DNA from: a bacterium
GTDB lineage: Bacteria > Patescibacteriota > Microgenomatia > Daviesbacterales > UBA10151
Direction of reading: 5' to 3'
DNA length: 54,345 nucleotides
NCBI GenBank assembly: GCA_021786105.1
Contig: JAJYNW010000003.1
Location: 1 to 54,345 of the forward strand
Of this stretch, positions 32,830-41,162 are shown in pieces (position 1 is the first letter of the stretch; each line of letters opens with the position of its first letter). Made by a program: the position numbers and the translations under genes. The notes under the pieces are model-generated. The model made no database searches, was not told the DNA's origin, and was given only the letters and a program-made list of their open reading frames with translations.

Positions 32830-33492
32830 ATGTATTTTAGAGACAGAGTTGAAGCCGGAAGAAAGCTTGCAAAGCTTCTTCGTCGCATTAATGGCAGAAA
32901 TACCGTCGTTTATGCCCTACCCAGAGGCGGTGTGGTAGTTGGGGCAGAAATTGCCAAAGCCATCGGCGCTCCTCTTGATTTAATCATTACCAGAAAAATC
33001 GGTCACCCCTTTAACCCGGAATATGCCATAGGAGCTACAGCTGAAAACGGTCACTCGGTTTTTAACAAAGAGGAAATACTAGGTATTGATGAAAGTTATT
33101 TAACCTCTGAAGCAGAAAAGCAAAAACAGGAAGCAAAAAGAAGGAGAGAGGTCTATTTAGGAAAGAAACCATCCATTCCCAGTAAAGGCAAGACTGCTAT
33201 TTTAGTTGATGATGGCATAGCTACCGGTTTGACTATGAAAGCAGCTTTGACAGAACTTCAAACACATTATAATCCTACAAAAATTATTATTGCTATACCT
33301 GTTGCACCAAAGGATACGGCGGATGAGCTGGAAAAAATGGGCGCTAAAGTGCTTGCGATCATCATGGCCAAGGAATTTTTAGGCGCGATTGGAGCATATT
33401 ATCAGGACTTTTCCCCTGTTGAGGATCAAGACGTAATCAGGATTATGAAGGAGGCAGAAGGGTATGGTTATATTCCCGTTCCCCCAGTTTAA
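32830..33492 (+). CDS. Phosphoribosyltransferase domain protein (type I fold)
   Basis: PRTase fold with DR at the front (RDRVEAGRKLAKLL), PRGGVVVGAEIAKAI, and the PRPP loop AILVDDGIATGLTMKAAL. This branch of PRTases has unknown base specificity and is often found fused or linked to an alpha/beta hydrolase of the kind encoded twice in this window. It overlaps the PrsA-like gene by 29 nt, which suggests PRPP made by the next protein is used here. Confidence 0.85.
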   Translation: MYFRDRVEAGRKLAKLLRRINGRNTVVYALPRGGVVVGAEIAKAIGAPLDLIITRKIGHPFNPEYAIGATAENGHSVFNKEEILGIDESYLTSEAEKQKQEAKRRREVYLGKKPSIPSKGKTAILVDDGIATGLTMKAALTELQTHYNPTKIIIAIPVAPKDTADELEKMGAKVLAIIMAKEFLGAIGAYYQDFSPVEDQDVIRIMKEAEGYGYIPVPPV

Positions 33493-34420
33493 ACAGTATG
33501 TCCAGTTTTTAAAAAGTCTGCCTGAGTACAAATTAGGGAGTTTTCAAGCTGCCCGTTTCCCTAATCAGGAAATTTATACTAAGCTTTTTACCAATGTCAC
33601 ACATAAAGATTGCTTAATCATTGGCTCAATCACTCCTCCTGACGAGCAACTGATGTCTTTTCTTTTTCTGGCCCACACTATAAAGAAAGAATTGGCCTCA
33701 AGTATTACTGCGCTGCTGCCATACTTGGCTTATGCCAGGCAAGACAAGATTAAAAAAGGAGAAAGTTTGGCCACCTCAACTATTGGAGAGATTTTTAGGG
33801 CTTCACATATCAATGAGGTAACCACCATTGATGTGCATAGCCCAAAAGTAGAAATCTTGTTTCCTCTACCGATCCATAATTTATCTCCTGCTAAACTCTT
33901 TGCCAAAGAGATTAAAAAACTAAAACTTAAAAATCCTACTTTTGTTTCTCCTGATGAAGGCGCAATAGAGAGAACTCAAAAAGTTATAGATGAGTTGAGA
34001 ATAAAAACTGAAATAGCTTACATGTCAAAAGAAAGAACTCAGCGTGGAGTTACTTCAACTCTGCACGGCCAGATAGGCCTCGAGGTGATTGTGATCGATG
34101 ATATTTTAGATACAGGCAGAACTTTACTTGCTTGTTGTCAAATTCTGAAACATGCCGGAACTAAAAATATTTATATCTTTGTTACTCACGGGCTTTTTAC
34201 TGGTAATGAATGGCAAAATCTATTTGATCTAAATGTCAAAAAAATCTACTGTACCGACTCCATTCCCCAAGTTTATGGATTAAAGATTCAAAATCTGCAG
34301 ATACTTTCCATAGAACCTCTGCTCTATGAATATGCTCATCACACAAGAAAAATTCACGAGGAAGCAGAAAAGGTAATGAGAGGAGAGCAAGATTATTTCT
34401 TAGGAGAGGAGACGGGTTAA
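33464..34420 (+). CDS. Ribose-phosphate pyrophosphokinase-like (PRPP synthetase family)
   Basis: Makes PRPP from ribose-5-P and ATP, or is a related PRTase-fold protein. RFPNQEIYTKLFTNVTHKDCLI resembles the FPDGE.. strand of Prs. LLPYLAYARQDK matches the PYFGYARQDR ATP loop, and VIVIDDILDTGRTLLACCQIL the PRPP loop. The flexible SMK region is shorter than in Escherichia coli Prs. A good Shine-Dalgarno (AAGGAGG) 9 nt upstream supports this start inside the PRTase gene. Confidence 0.85.
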   Translation: MVIFPFPQFKQYVQFLKSLPEYKLGSFQAARFPNQEIYTKLFTNVTHKDCLIIGSITPPDEQLMSFLFLAHTIKKELASSITALLPYLAYARQDKIKKGESLATSTIGEIFRASHINEVTTIDVHSPKVEILFPLPIHNLSPAKLFAKEIKKLKLKNPTFVSPDEGAIERTQKVIDELRIKTEIAYMSKERTQRGVTSTLHGQIGLEVIVIDDILDTGRTLLACCQILKHAGTKNIYIFVTHGLFTGNEWQNLFDLNVKKIYCTDSIPQVYGLKIQNLQILSIEPLLYEYAHHTRKIHEEAEKVMRGEQDYFLGEETG

Positions 34421-34434
34421 AAAATTTATCAAAT

Positions 34435-35439
34435 ATGAAAATTCTCTTTGTTGGAGATGTTATGCTAGGTAGGGGTGTTAATGCAATTTTAAAGCATAAC
34501 CCTCTTGACTATCCTTGGGGGGATACGCTTAATATTTTCCAAAATGCTGATTTAAGAATTTGTAACCTTGAATGCGTCATTTCTGATATTGGTGAACCAC
34601 AGCCGGGTAAAACATTTCATTTTCGGACAGATCCCAAAAACGTTGAGGTTTTAAAAATTGCCCGCTTTTCTCCCATATCCATAGCCAATAACCATACCTT
34701 GGATTTTGGTACCCAAGCTTTAGAACAAATGACAAATACTCTCAAAAAAACTTCAATAAATTTTGCCGGTGCTGGAGAGAATATTGTCGAAGCTTCAATG
34801 CCAGCCTTAGAAAATGGAGAGAGAAATTATGTCGGGATGATTGCTTTTACTGATAATAAACCGTGGGACTATTTTCCTTCTGAAAATGAATCTGACTGGG
34901 CAGCCGGAGACAACACACCCGGAATTTTTTATGTACCCATTGACCTCAAAGACCACCGAACCAAAGTGCTTTTTGATAATATTAAAAAGGTCAGGGATGA
35001 TGTAAAAGTTTTGATCGTTTCCGCCCACTGGGGCCCTAATTGGGGCTATGAAGTTCCAAAAGAACATATTGTCTTTGCCCATGCCTTGATTGAAGCAGGC
35101 GTAGATATCATCTATGGGCATTCAGCCCATATTTTCAGAGGCATTGAAATTTACAAAGGTAAACCAATACTTTATTCCACAGGAAATTTTGTTGATGATT
35201 ATGCGGTAGATAAAATAGAACGGAACGATGAATCCTTTATATTTGAGATTAACACGGATGAAAAGTACAGATTAACACAGATAAAACTTTACCCTACAGT
35301 TATCAGAAATCTTCAAGCAAAAATGGCAGAAGGATTAGAAGCCCAAAGAATCGCTTTAAAAATGCAAGATCTATGCACAAAGCTGCAGACTAAAAGCAAC
35401 TTGCTACCAGAAGAAAGGGTATTACAGGTAAGTTTTTGA
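34435..35439 (+). CDS. CapA-family metallophosphatase-like protein
   Basis: Family first linked to poly-gamma-glutamate synthesis (CapA/PgsA), with a calcineurin-like fold. MKILFVGDVMLGRGV, NLECVIS, SIANNHTLDFG, SAHWGPNWGYEVP and GHSAHIFRGIEIYKGKPILYSTGNF are all present and contain the metal ligands. There is no signal peptide or membrane segment and no capB/capC neighbour, so capsule synthesis is unlikely. The substrate is unknown. It sits 3 nt before rtcB, as a probable operon partner. Confidence 0.9.
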   Translation: MKILFVGDVMLGRGVNAILKHNPLDYPWGDTLNIFQNADLRICNLECVISDIGEPQPGKTFHFRTDPKNVEVLKIARFSPISIANNHTLDFGTQALEQMTNTLKKTSINFAGAGENIVEASMPALENGERNYVGMIAFTDNKPWDYFPSENESDWAAGDNTPGIFYVPIDLKDHRTKVLFDNIKKVRDDVKVLIVSAHWGPNWGYEVPKEHIVFAHALIEAGVDIIYGHSAHIFRGIEIYKGKPILYSTGNFVDDYAVDKIERNDESFIFEINTDEKYRLTQIKLYPTVIRNLQAKMAEGLEAQRIALKMQDLCTKLQTKSNLLPEERVLQVSF

Positions 35440-35442
35440 AAC

Positions 35443-36840
35443 ATGTTTACCAAAAACGACCTTAAACAAATTAAACCTTTCCTGTGGGAAATCCCTAAAA
35501 CGTTTAGACAAAACATGAATGTTCCGGCCAGAATATTTGCTTCTGAAAAGATACTTTCCGACATTTTTAAGGATAAATCTTTGTTACAACTGGTTAATGT
35601 TGCCACTCTTCCAGGAATCCAGAAAGCAGCATATGCCATGCCTGATATTCATGAAGGATATGCCTTCCCCATTGGTGGAGTAGCTGCCACTTTGTATCCT
35701 GATGGAGTTATCTCCCCTGGAGGAATTGGTTATGACATAAATTGTGGAGTCAGACTTTTGAAAACTGCTCTTACAAAAGAGGTTTTAAATCATCATCAGG
35801 GGTTATTAGCAAGGAGATTATTTGAGGAGATTCCTTCGGGAATCAAACCTAGCAGAAGATTAAAACTAGATGGAAAACAGCTGGAAAAAATATTAGAAAA
35901 AGGCGCTGCTTGGGGGATAGAACAAGGATATGGCCAAGGTGATGATTTAAATTTTTTAGAATCTCGGGGTTATTTGGAAAATGCAGATCCGGAATCAGTC
36001 TCAGAAATTGCCAAAGCAAGAGGGAGGAATCAATTGGGAACACTTGGCTCAGGAAACCATTTTGTCGAGGTAGACCAGGTGGAAGAAATTTTTGATGATA
36101 GTATTGCCCGGCAATTTGGTTTATTTCAAAACCAGGTAGTTGTATTAATTCATACCGGCTCAAGAGGTTTAGGCCATCAGGTTGCTACTGATAATATTAA
36201 AATTATGCTTAACTCGCTTGCTAAATACCACATTCCTTTGCCAGATAGAGAATTAGCCTGCGCTCCCTTATCTTCGGAGGAAGGCAGTAATTACTTTAAT
36301 GTCATGGCAGCGGCAGCCAATTTTGCCTGGGCAAACAGACAGTTGATTGCTTGGGAAGTAAGAAAAGTTTTTAAAGAAATGTTCGATGGAAATTTAATTA
36401 CTCTTTATGATGTAGCCCACAATATTGCCAAAATTGAAGAGCATGAAATTGAAGGCCAAATAAAAAAAGTGATCATTCACCGCAAAGGCGCGACCAGGGC
36501 TTTTGACGGACAACCGGTGATTATTCCCGGCAGCATGGGTTCTGCTTCGTATGTTTTAGTCGGCACTAAAGAGGCAATGAAAGAGGCTTTTGGGTCCAGT
36601 TGCCATGGTGCGGGCAGAAGAATGTCCCGGCATGCTGCTTTAAAAGAAGTTCAAGGTAAAAAGTTAAAGGTAGATTTAGAAGCCCAGGGAATATTTATTC
36701 AATCAGGCTCAATTAAAGGTTTAGCTGAAGAAGCGCCGCTTGCTTATAAAGACATTCATGAGGTGGTTGATATAGTTGTTGGTGCTCAGATTGCAAAAAA
36801 AGTCGCCAAACTTAAACCAATGGTAGTTATAAAAGGATAA
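35443..36840 (+). CDS. rtcB: RNA-splicing ligase RtcB
   Basis: Joins RNA 3'-phosphate (or 2',3'-cyclic phosphate) to 5'-OH ends using GTP and Mn. SPGGIGYDINCGVRLL (metal Cys and Asp), LGSGNHFVEV, HTGSRGLGHQVA, and the GTP-binding stretch PGSMGSASYVLVGTK with SCHGAGRRMSRHAA (guanylated His in the latter) are intact. Length 465 is normal. No RtcA or archease is adjacent. With the HPF-baeRF operon 3 kb away it supports an RNA and ribosome repair theme. Confidence 0.97.
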   Translation: MFTKNDLKQIKPFLWEIPKTFRQNMNVPARIFASEKILSDIFKDKSLLQLVNVATLPGIQKAAYAMPDIHEGYAFPIGGVAATLYPDGVISPGGIGYDINCGVRLLKTALTKEVLNHHQGLLARRLFEEIPSGIKPSRRLKLDGKQLEKILEKGAAWGIEQGYGQGDDLNFLESRGYLENADPESVSEIAKARGRNQLGTLGSGNHFVEVDQVEEIFDDSIARQFGLFQNQVVVLIHTGSRGLGHQVATDNIKIMLNSLAKYHIPLPDRELACAPLSSEEGSNYFNVMAAAANFAWANRQLIAWEVRKVFKEMFDGNLITLYDVAHNIAKIEEHEIEGQIKKVIIHRKGATRAFDGQPVIIPGSMGSASYVLVGTKEAMKEAFGSSCHGAGRRMSRHAALKEVQGKKLKVDLEAQGIFIQSGSIKGLAEEAPLAYKDIHEVVDIVVGAQIAKKVAKLKPMVVIKG

Positions 36841-36841
36841 T

Positions 36842-37498
36842 TCAAAAGTATTTCTGAAACCATTCAACTGCATAACCTGCCACGTCTTCTAATGCGCCCG
36901 GTTCTTCAAAAAGATGGGTGGCACCAGGGATAATAACTAATTCCTTGTTTTTAGCATTGGTAAGTCTGCTTAAAGCTTGGTTATTTAAATCAATAACTTC
37001 ATAATCTTCTCCTCCTACCAGTAACATGATTGGGGCTTTGACCCGGCCTAAGGCCTCGCCTGCCAGATCAGGCCTGCCTCCTCTTGAGACTATTGCCTCA
37101 ATTCTTTCAGGTAGCTGGGCAGCTGCTACTATGGCTGCTGCTGCACCTGTTGAGGCTCCAAAATAACCTACTTTAAGGTGTTTTGTTTTAGGATTTAGAT
37201 TGACAAAGTGTGTAGCGTAAATCAGGCGGCCTGCTAGAAGGTCAATATTAAAACGATGTTCCCGGGTAATTTCATCTTCTTTTTCTTCCTCTTCTGTTAA
37301 TAAATCTACTAATAGTGTGGCAATAGCTGCCTTGTTGAGTTCTGAAGCCACAAATTTATTTCTCGGGCTGAACCTGCCGCTACCGCTGCCATGAGCAAAG
37401 ATAACAATCCCCTGAGCCTTCTTAGGAACAGCTAAATTTCCTTTGATCGGCACTTCTTCAGCATTAATGTCAACTTCCTGATTTAAACTTTTATCCAT
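36842..37498 (-). CDS. Alpha/beta hydrolase (dienelactone-hydrolase-like), paralogue A
   Basis: Serine hydrolase fold of 218 residues. The oxyanion region is FAHGSGSGRFSPRN, the nucleophile elbow GYFGASTGAAAAI, and the acid and His are in VGGEDYEVIDL and IPGATHLFEEPG. About half identical by eye to the plus-strand paralogue at 41163. Homologues are often linked to the PRTase family found at 32830. Substrate unknown. It follows the BON gene by 4 nt and converges on rtcB. Confidence 0.88.
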   Translation of the reverse strand: MDKSLNQEVDINAEEVPIKGNLAVPKKAQGIVIFAHGSGSGRFSPRNKFVASELNKAAIATLLVDLLTEEEEKEDEITREHRFNIDLLAGRLIYATHFVNLNPKTKHLKVGYFGASTGAAAAIVAAAQLPERIEAIVSRGGRPDLAGEALGRVKAPIMLLVGGEDYEVIDLNNQALSRLTNAKNKELVIIPGATHLFEEPGALEDVAGYAVEWFQKYF

Positions 37499-37502
37499 TC
37501 CC

Positions 37503-37919
37503 CTACCTACTCTTCATTCTTTGACCTACCTGACCCTCTTTTCGTCCCGGTGGCACAACTTCAATGTTGCTGATCACATCTTTAACTCCTGAACTCCAAA
37601 AGGCATCTGAATAAGATAAAGGTTTTGATCTTGGGTTCTTGACTGTACCTGATAAAGTCACTATTCCGTCTTTTACATCTATTGCGATGTTATTTGCATC
37701 AGACGAAGAAATAAATGGATTTGCTTGAATATTATCTCTGACAATATCAGCAATTTCTTCATCATCTAAAATGAAGTTATTGTTATAATCATAAAGATCC
37801 AAGTCCGTCCACCCATACGGTGCTCCCCACCAAAAGGGGTTCCCTCCCCCATACGGTCCGGGACAACCTCCCATCGTCATTGGGCCTCTACCCATCACTG
37901 GTCCATATCCATTTGGCAT
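37503..37919 (-). CDS. BON-domain protein with Gly/Pro/Trp-rich N-terminus
   Basis: The N-terminal 45 residues are Gly/Pro/Met-rich (MGRGPMTMGGCPGPYGGG) and low complexity. The BON domain (about 65-125) has IVRDNIQANPFISSSDANNIAIDVKDG and IVTLSGTVKNPRSK, then VKDVISNIEVV. BON domains bind lipid or protein surfaces in stress proteins such as OsmY. No signal peptide is visible. An almost perfect Shine-Dalgarno precedes it, so strong expression is likely. Confidence 0.85.
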   Translation of the reverse strand: MPNGYGPVMGRGPMTMGGCPGPYGGGNPFWWGAPYGWTDLDLYDYNNNFILDDEEIADIVRDNIQANPFISSSDANNIAIDVKDGIVTLSGTVKNPRSKPLSYSDAFWSSGVKDVISNIEVVPPGRKEGQVGQRMKSR

Positions 37920-37923
37920 AAAA

Positions 37924-37934
37924 TCACCTCCTTC
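37924..37934 (-). promoter_or_regulatory. Near-perfect Shine-Dalgarno site of the BON gene
   Basis: AAGGAGGTGAT lies 4-5 nt before the ATG on the minus strand, complementary over its full length to the usual 16S rRNA 3' end. Most genes in this window have weak or no such site. Further out in 37935-38090 are a TGAAAGAT/ATCTTTCA inverted repeat (near 38001-38041) and no gene. Confidence 0.8.
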
Positions 37935-38090
37935 TACATTTAATCTAATTTTTATCCTAGCAGTCAGATTTAAGTTAAGGAGTAGAATAGGGTAAGAATT
38001 GTGAAAGATAAAGTAACTTTACCCAATCCTTACATCTTTCATATATTTTTCATATTTTGTTTTGCCGAAACTTATGTATACTAATAATCA

Positions 38091-38148
38091 CGCTGGCAGG
38101 CTCAGGAAAAGGCAGGTGGGGAAACCTATCTGCTGACAGTCTGCCAGC
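38091..38148 (+). repeat. Structured 49-nt dispersed element, copy 2 (upstream of MBL hydrolase)
   Basis: Positions 38091-38139 are identical to 32297-32345. Here the outer helix is a continuous 11 bp (GCTGGCAGGCT with AGTCTGCCAGC) with one G-U pair where copy 1 has G-C. The internal loop and GAAA-capped hairpin are the same. A TATACT hexamer ends at 38082, so transcription could begin right at the element. The MBL gene starts 14 nt after it. Confidence 0.85.
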
Positions 38149-38162
38149 AGTTAAATTCCGGC

Positions 38163-38891
38163 ATGAAAATCATTTTTCTTGGCACAGGGGCAAGCGGCGG
38201 TACTCCGGGAACAGATAAATCTCTTCGGCTAGAAAGCTCTCTTCTTATTAAAAACAAGCTAAATATTTTAATTGATGTAACCAGAAATTTTGTTGAACAA
38301 TCCAAAAAGATAGATAAAACTGATGACATCCTTCTAACTCACGGCCACCAAGATGCCTGTGGCGGAATTAATCAACTACGGAGTTGGTGGCAATCAAAAA
38401 ATCTTCCACCCATTCCGGTTTTTGCTCACCGGAAGGTGATTACCCGAATCCAAAAAAAATTCAAACAACTAGATCATTGTAAATTCATTGAAATCAAAGA
38501 TCACCAAAGTTTTAATTTAGGTCAATCCAAGATCACTGCTTGCCAAGTACCTCATACAAAAGATAAAAACTTCCCTACCTTTGCCTGGAAGATACAAGAT
38601 CAAAAAATCGTGATTTACGCCTCGGATATAGCTATTCCGACAACGAAATTCAAAAACTTTTGCAAAGATGCGAATCTTTTAATAATTGATGGTGCTACCT
38701 GGAAAAGAAAAATTTTTACCCATCTTAGGATAGATCAGGATTTACCTAAAATTTGCCAATGGCCGGTTAATAAAATAATTCTCACCCAAATCGGTAAATC
38801 GGTACCGCCTCACGAAAAGTTTACGATGGAGGTTGCCAAAATTTGTCCCAAGGCAATACCTGCCTATGATGGAATAGTAATACCACTATAA
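38163..38891 (+). CDS. Metallo-beta-lactamase-fold hydrolase (PhnP-like)
   Basis: MKIIFLGTGASGGTPG opening and LTHGHQDACGGINQL metal motif (HxHxD type) place it in the MBL superfamily, near the PhnP/RNase Z-like branch that acts on phosphodiesters. Further ligands may be in VPHTKD, YASDIAIP and PAYDGIVI. It lacks the exosite of RNase Z. Preceded at 14 nt by the structured repeat and without a clear ribosome site. It overlaps the convergent protease gene by 6 nt. Confidence 0.85.
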   Translation: MKIIFLGTGASGGTPGTDKSLRLESSLLIKNKLNILIDVTRNFVEQSKKIDKTDDILLTHGHQDACGGINQLRSWWQSKNLPPIPVFAHRKVITRIQKKFKQLDHCKFIEIKDHQSFNLGQSKITACQVPHTKDKNFPTFAWKIQDQKIVIYASDIAIPTTKFKNFCKDANLLIIDGATWKRKIFTHLRIDQDLPKICQWPVNKIILTQIGKSVPPHEKFTMEVAKICPKAIPAYDGIVIPL

Positions 38892-39749
38892 TCCTTTATC
38901 GTTAGCTGTTTGTTTTCGTCTTTCCGGTTCAGGTGAATACGGCACCGGGATATACTGCACTGACGGACGCCGTCCGGAAGATTGAGGATACAGCTCCATC
39001 AGCTGATAAATCTCCCCTGGCAAACCGACCTGGACCGGCAGGCCAATTCTTTTGGCAATCTCATAATCTATCGGGTAATCATGAGTCCACTGGCCCGAAC
39101 TCAACAAATTAGCTATTTCCACAGCCCTTTCTTTTTTCATGTTATTACCGACCAAAATATCCACTATCGCCTCGCAAACCTGTTTTAACCCTTTCTTGGC
39201 TACATCCGCCAAAACGAGAGTTTTGTCATCAATATTTTTCATCGGCTTTTGCTTTAAAACATTCAGCAAAGAAACTGCTGGATACTCCCCGATTTGCGGA
39301 TCCAGCGGCGATAATACGGCATTTTCATCCATCACAATCTCATCCCCGGCAAAAGCAATTAAACTACCGCCAGACATAGCATAATGCGGAATAAAAATTG
39401 TGACTTTTGCTTGATGTTTAATCAAAGCTTTGGCTATTTGCTCAGATGCCAACACCAACCCTCCCGGAGTGTGAACAATCATATCGATTGGGGTATCAAC
39501 CGGGGTCAACCTTATAGCCCTTAGAATACTCTCCGAATCCTCAATATCAATAAAGCGGGAAAAAGGCAAACCTAAAAAAGAAAATACCTCTTGCCGGTGA
39601 ATTAACACTATCACCCGGCTTTTTCTTTTCTGCTCTAATTGTTTTATTAAACTAAATCTTTGGAATTCCAAGTATCTGTATTGCAATATTGGCACTATAG
39701 TGAAAATAAAAAATAATATGAATAACAAATCAATAATGGAAATATTCAT
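38886..39749 (-). CDS. SDH-family ClpP-like serine protease, membrane anchored
   Basis: Serine dehydrogenase proteinase family (PF01972 type), related to SppA and ClpP. One N-terminal span (IIDLLFILFFIFTIVPIL) is followed by the crotonase-like fold: DMIVHTPGGLVLASEQIAKAL, the nucleophile region HYAMSGGSLIAFAGDEIVM and MDENAVLSPLDPQIGEYPA. The tail is Arg/Pro-rich. It overlaps the baeRF gene by 4 nt. It may process membrane or ribosome-associated proteins in the same stress response; that is an inference from gene order. Confidence 0.88.
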   Translation of the reverse strand: MNISIIDLLFILFFIFTIVPILQYRYLEFQRFSLIKQLEQKRKSRVIVLIHRQEVFSFLGLPFSRFIDIEDSESILRAIRLTPVDTPIDMIVHTPGGLVLASEQIAKALIKHQAKVTIFIPHYAMSGGSLIAFAGDEIVMDENAVLSPLDPQIGEYPAVSLLNVLKQKPMKNIDDKTLVLADVAKKGLKQVCEAIVDILVGNNMKKERAVEIANLLSSGQWTHDYPIDYEIAKRIGLPVQVGLPGEIYQLMELYPQSSGRRPSVQYIPVPYSPEPERRKQTANDKGL

Positions 39750-40504
39750 AATAACTTGGCCAATTTTTCATCAACCTTCGAAGCCACCCTTTTACTGTGT
39801 AACAAAACATCATTTAGAGGAATATTTAACTCTGTGATAAATTGGCCCAAAATCATTTGGTTCAATGGATAAGGTAAATGCTTTTTGATTTTAGGTATCA
39901 TTTCAGCATGGCCGCCGATAATTAGAAAGTGAATATCTTTACCCATAAAAAAATCAAAGGTTTTTTTGGCAATCGTTTGTAAATGACGGTGCAGATGATC
40001 TTCGATATGACGGAAAATTTTATCATCCCTACCCCAGTCAATTTTTTTCGCCTTCACATTTTGCGGCACTTCCCCATCAAACACTAACTTTTCCTCTTCG
40101 ATTTTTCCTAAATTAACTGTAAACAACCTGGCCTTTTTTCTATCCACCAGCAAAACCAAGTATTTACTATATTTTTTTACTGCGTCCTCTATCGGCTTTA
40201 AATAAGGCTGGGAAGAAGTTTTAACCAGGGGAGGCAAGTAAAACTCAAAATCTAAAACTTGCCATAAATCTTTGCCCGCAGTAAAAAAAACTAAGGACCT
40301 GGCACTGCTTTTATTAATAGATTCATGTAAATATTCCTCAATTCTGGCACTATCACTTTGCCACTCTTTTTGCTCTATATCTTTCAAATTCTGATGAATT
40401 AACGAGTGGAATTGGGATATGTAGAAACTGGGATACGGAACCTGTTTACCAGAACTGCTTAAATAGACAGACAAAATTGAAGTTTTTTTGTCCATTCTGT
40501 TCAT
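39746..40504 (-). CDS. Bacterial archaeo-eukaryotic release factor-like protein (baeRF family)
   Basis: Resembles the bacterial eRF1-like families, with the central KYLVLLVDRKKARLFTVNLGKIEEE and the C-terminal domain FLIIGGHAEMIPKIKKHLP, which matches the eRF1 C-terminal L7Ae-like fold. The N-terminus SILSVYLSSSGKQ is the usual start of these families. The GGQ motif is absent, so ordinary peptide release is unlikely. It is sandwiched by 4-nt overlaps between an HPF-like gene and the SDH protease, arguing for a role on stalled or hibernating ribosomes. Confidence 0.78.
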   Translation of the reverse strand: MNRMDKKTSILSVYLSSSGKQVPYPSFYISQFHSLIHQNLKDIEQKEWQSDSARIEEYLHESINKSSARSLVFFTAGKDLWQVLDFEFYLPPLVKTSSQPYLKPIEDAVKKYSKYLVLLVDRKKARLFTVNLGKIEEEKLVFDGEVPQNVKAKKIDWGRDDKIFRHIEDHLHRHLQTIAKKTFDFFMGKDIHFLIIGGHAEMIPKIKKHLPYPLNQMILGQFITELNIPLNDVLLHSKRVASKVDEKLAKLL

Positions 40505-40914
40505 GAGAACCTTCCCCTAATTGAACCATGATCCGGATATTGGCTTTCTGTTGCAAAATGCAAATCCTTATATTTTTTTAATTCCTTAAAAATTAATTCA
40601 AAACAGCGGTCAACACACTCTTCGATAGTCTGACCTTTAGAATGCACATAAAGCTGATTCTTATCCAACCGGAAAGTAATCGCGCCTTCAAAAAAAGCTA
40701 GGGCTGGTTTTGTATCGGCATAAGTTTTATGCCGCTGCTGGTGTGTTCTTGGAGGGTGATACCGGTCAATATTTCTTCTGAGTGTTAACCGAAATACGAT
40801 TAAATCCTCCTGTATATCCGGCAGCGACTGGGTAACTTTTTGAAGATGTCGGTTTATATATTGGTTTATTTTTGATGATATACGGCAATTTTCACAAGTC
40901 AGTTTAAAAATCAT
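40501..40914 (-). CDS. Ribosome hibernation factor-like protein (HPF/RaiA, S30AE domain)
   Basis: Beta-alpha-beta-beta-beta-alpha pattern with ISSKINQYINRHLQKVTQSLP at the first helix, ITFRLDKNQLYVHSKGQTIEECVDRCFELIFKELKKYKD at the end. This fits the short HPF fold that blocks the 30S A and P sites in dormancy. The basic loop RRNIDRYHPPRTHQQRHKTYAD is longer than in typical HPF. First gene of HPF-baeRF-protease. Sequence similarity by eye is moderate. Confidence 0.78.
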   Translation of the reverse strand: MIFKLTCENCRISSKINQYINRHLQKVTQSLPDIQEDLIVFRLTLRRNIDRYHPPRTHQQRHKTYADTKPALAFFEGAITFRLDKNQLYVHSKGQTIEECVDRCFELIFKELKKYKDLHFATESQYPDHGSIRGRFS

Positions 40915-40946
40915 CTATTAAAAAAATTTTCATCTCTAATGCCCAG

Positions 40947-41067
40947 TTGAGGGGTAAACTCAAGAAATGTTTAGGCAGATGCGTAAATAAAAAATTTTAG
41001 ATCTCCCTTTATTTCTCAAAATGGCTTGATATCTCTTAGCAAAAGCGAATCTGTCGCTTATCAAGCC
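40947..41067 (+). other. Hairpin-rich noncoding region, part of 40915-41162
   Basis: No gene is seen in this 248-nt gap. TTGAG/CTCAA pairs near 40947-40964. A larger element pairs GGCTTGAT (41023-41030) with ATCAAGCC (41060-41067) around an inner AAGCGA/TCGCTT stem (41043-41059), leaving a 12-nt one-sided bulge. Together with the palindrome at 41119 this looks like a structured leader of the hydrolase gene or a separate RNA. Confidence 0.45.
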
Positions 41068-41118
41068 TTTGTCTACCCCCAAACCTGAGCAATATGATTT
41101 ATATACCAGGCCGGAGTT

Positions 41119-41146
41119 TTTTGCAGTGATATTTATCACTGCAAAA
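41119..41146 (+). promoter_or_regulatory. Perfect 28-nt palindrome upstream of alpha/beta hydrolase B
   Basis: TTTTGCAGTGATA-TT-TATCACTGCAAAA has exact 13-bp arms. No T-run follows on either strand, so an intrinsic terminator is unlikely. It is 16 nt before the hydrolase ATG. It could be a repressor operator or an RNA hairpin near the ribosome site; the binding protein is unknown. Confidence 0.65.
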
Positions 41147-41162
41147 TAATTGTTAAATTATT

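Noticed and set aside
34435-35439. Capsule (poly-gamma-glutamate) locus based on CapA
   Set aside because: No capB/capC partners and no export signal; the family is broad and its presence alone does not indicate capsule.
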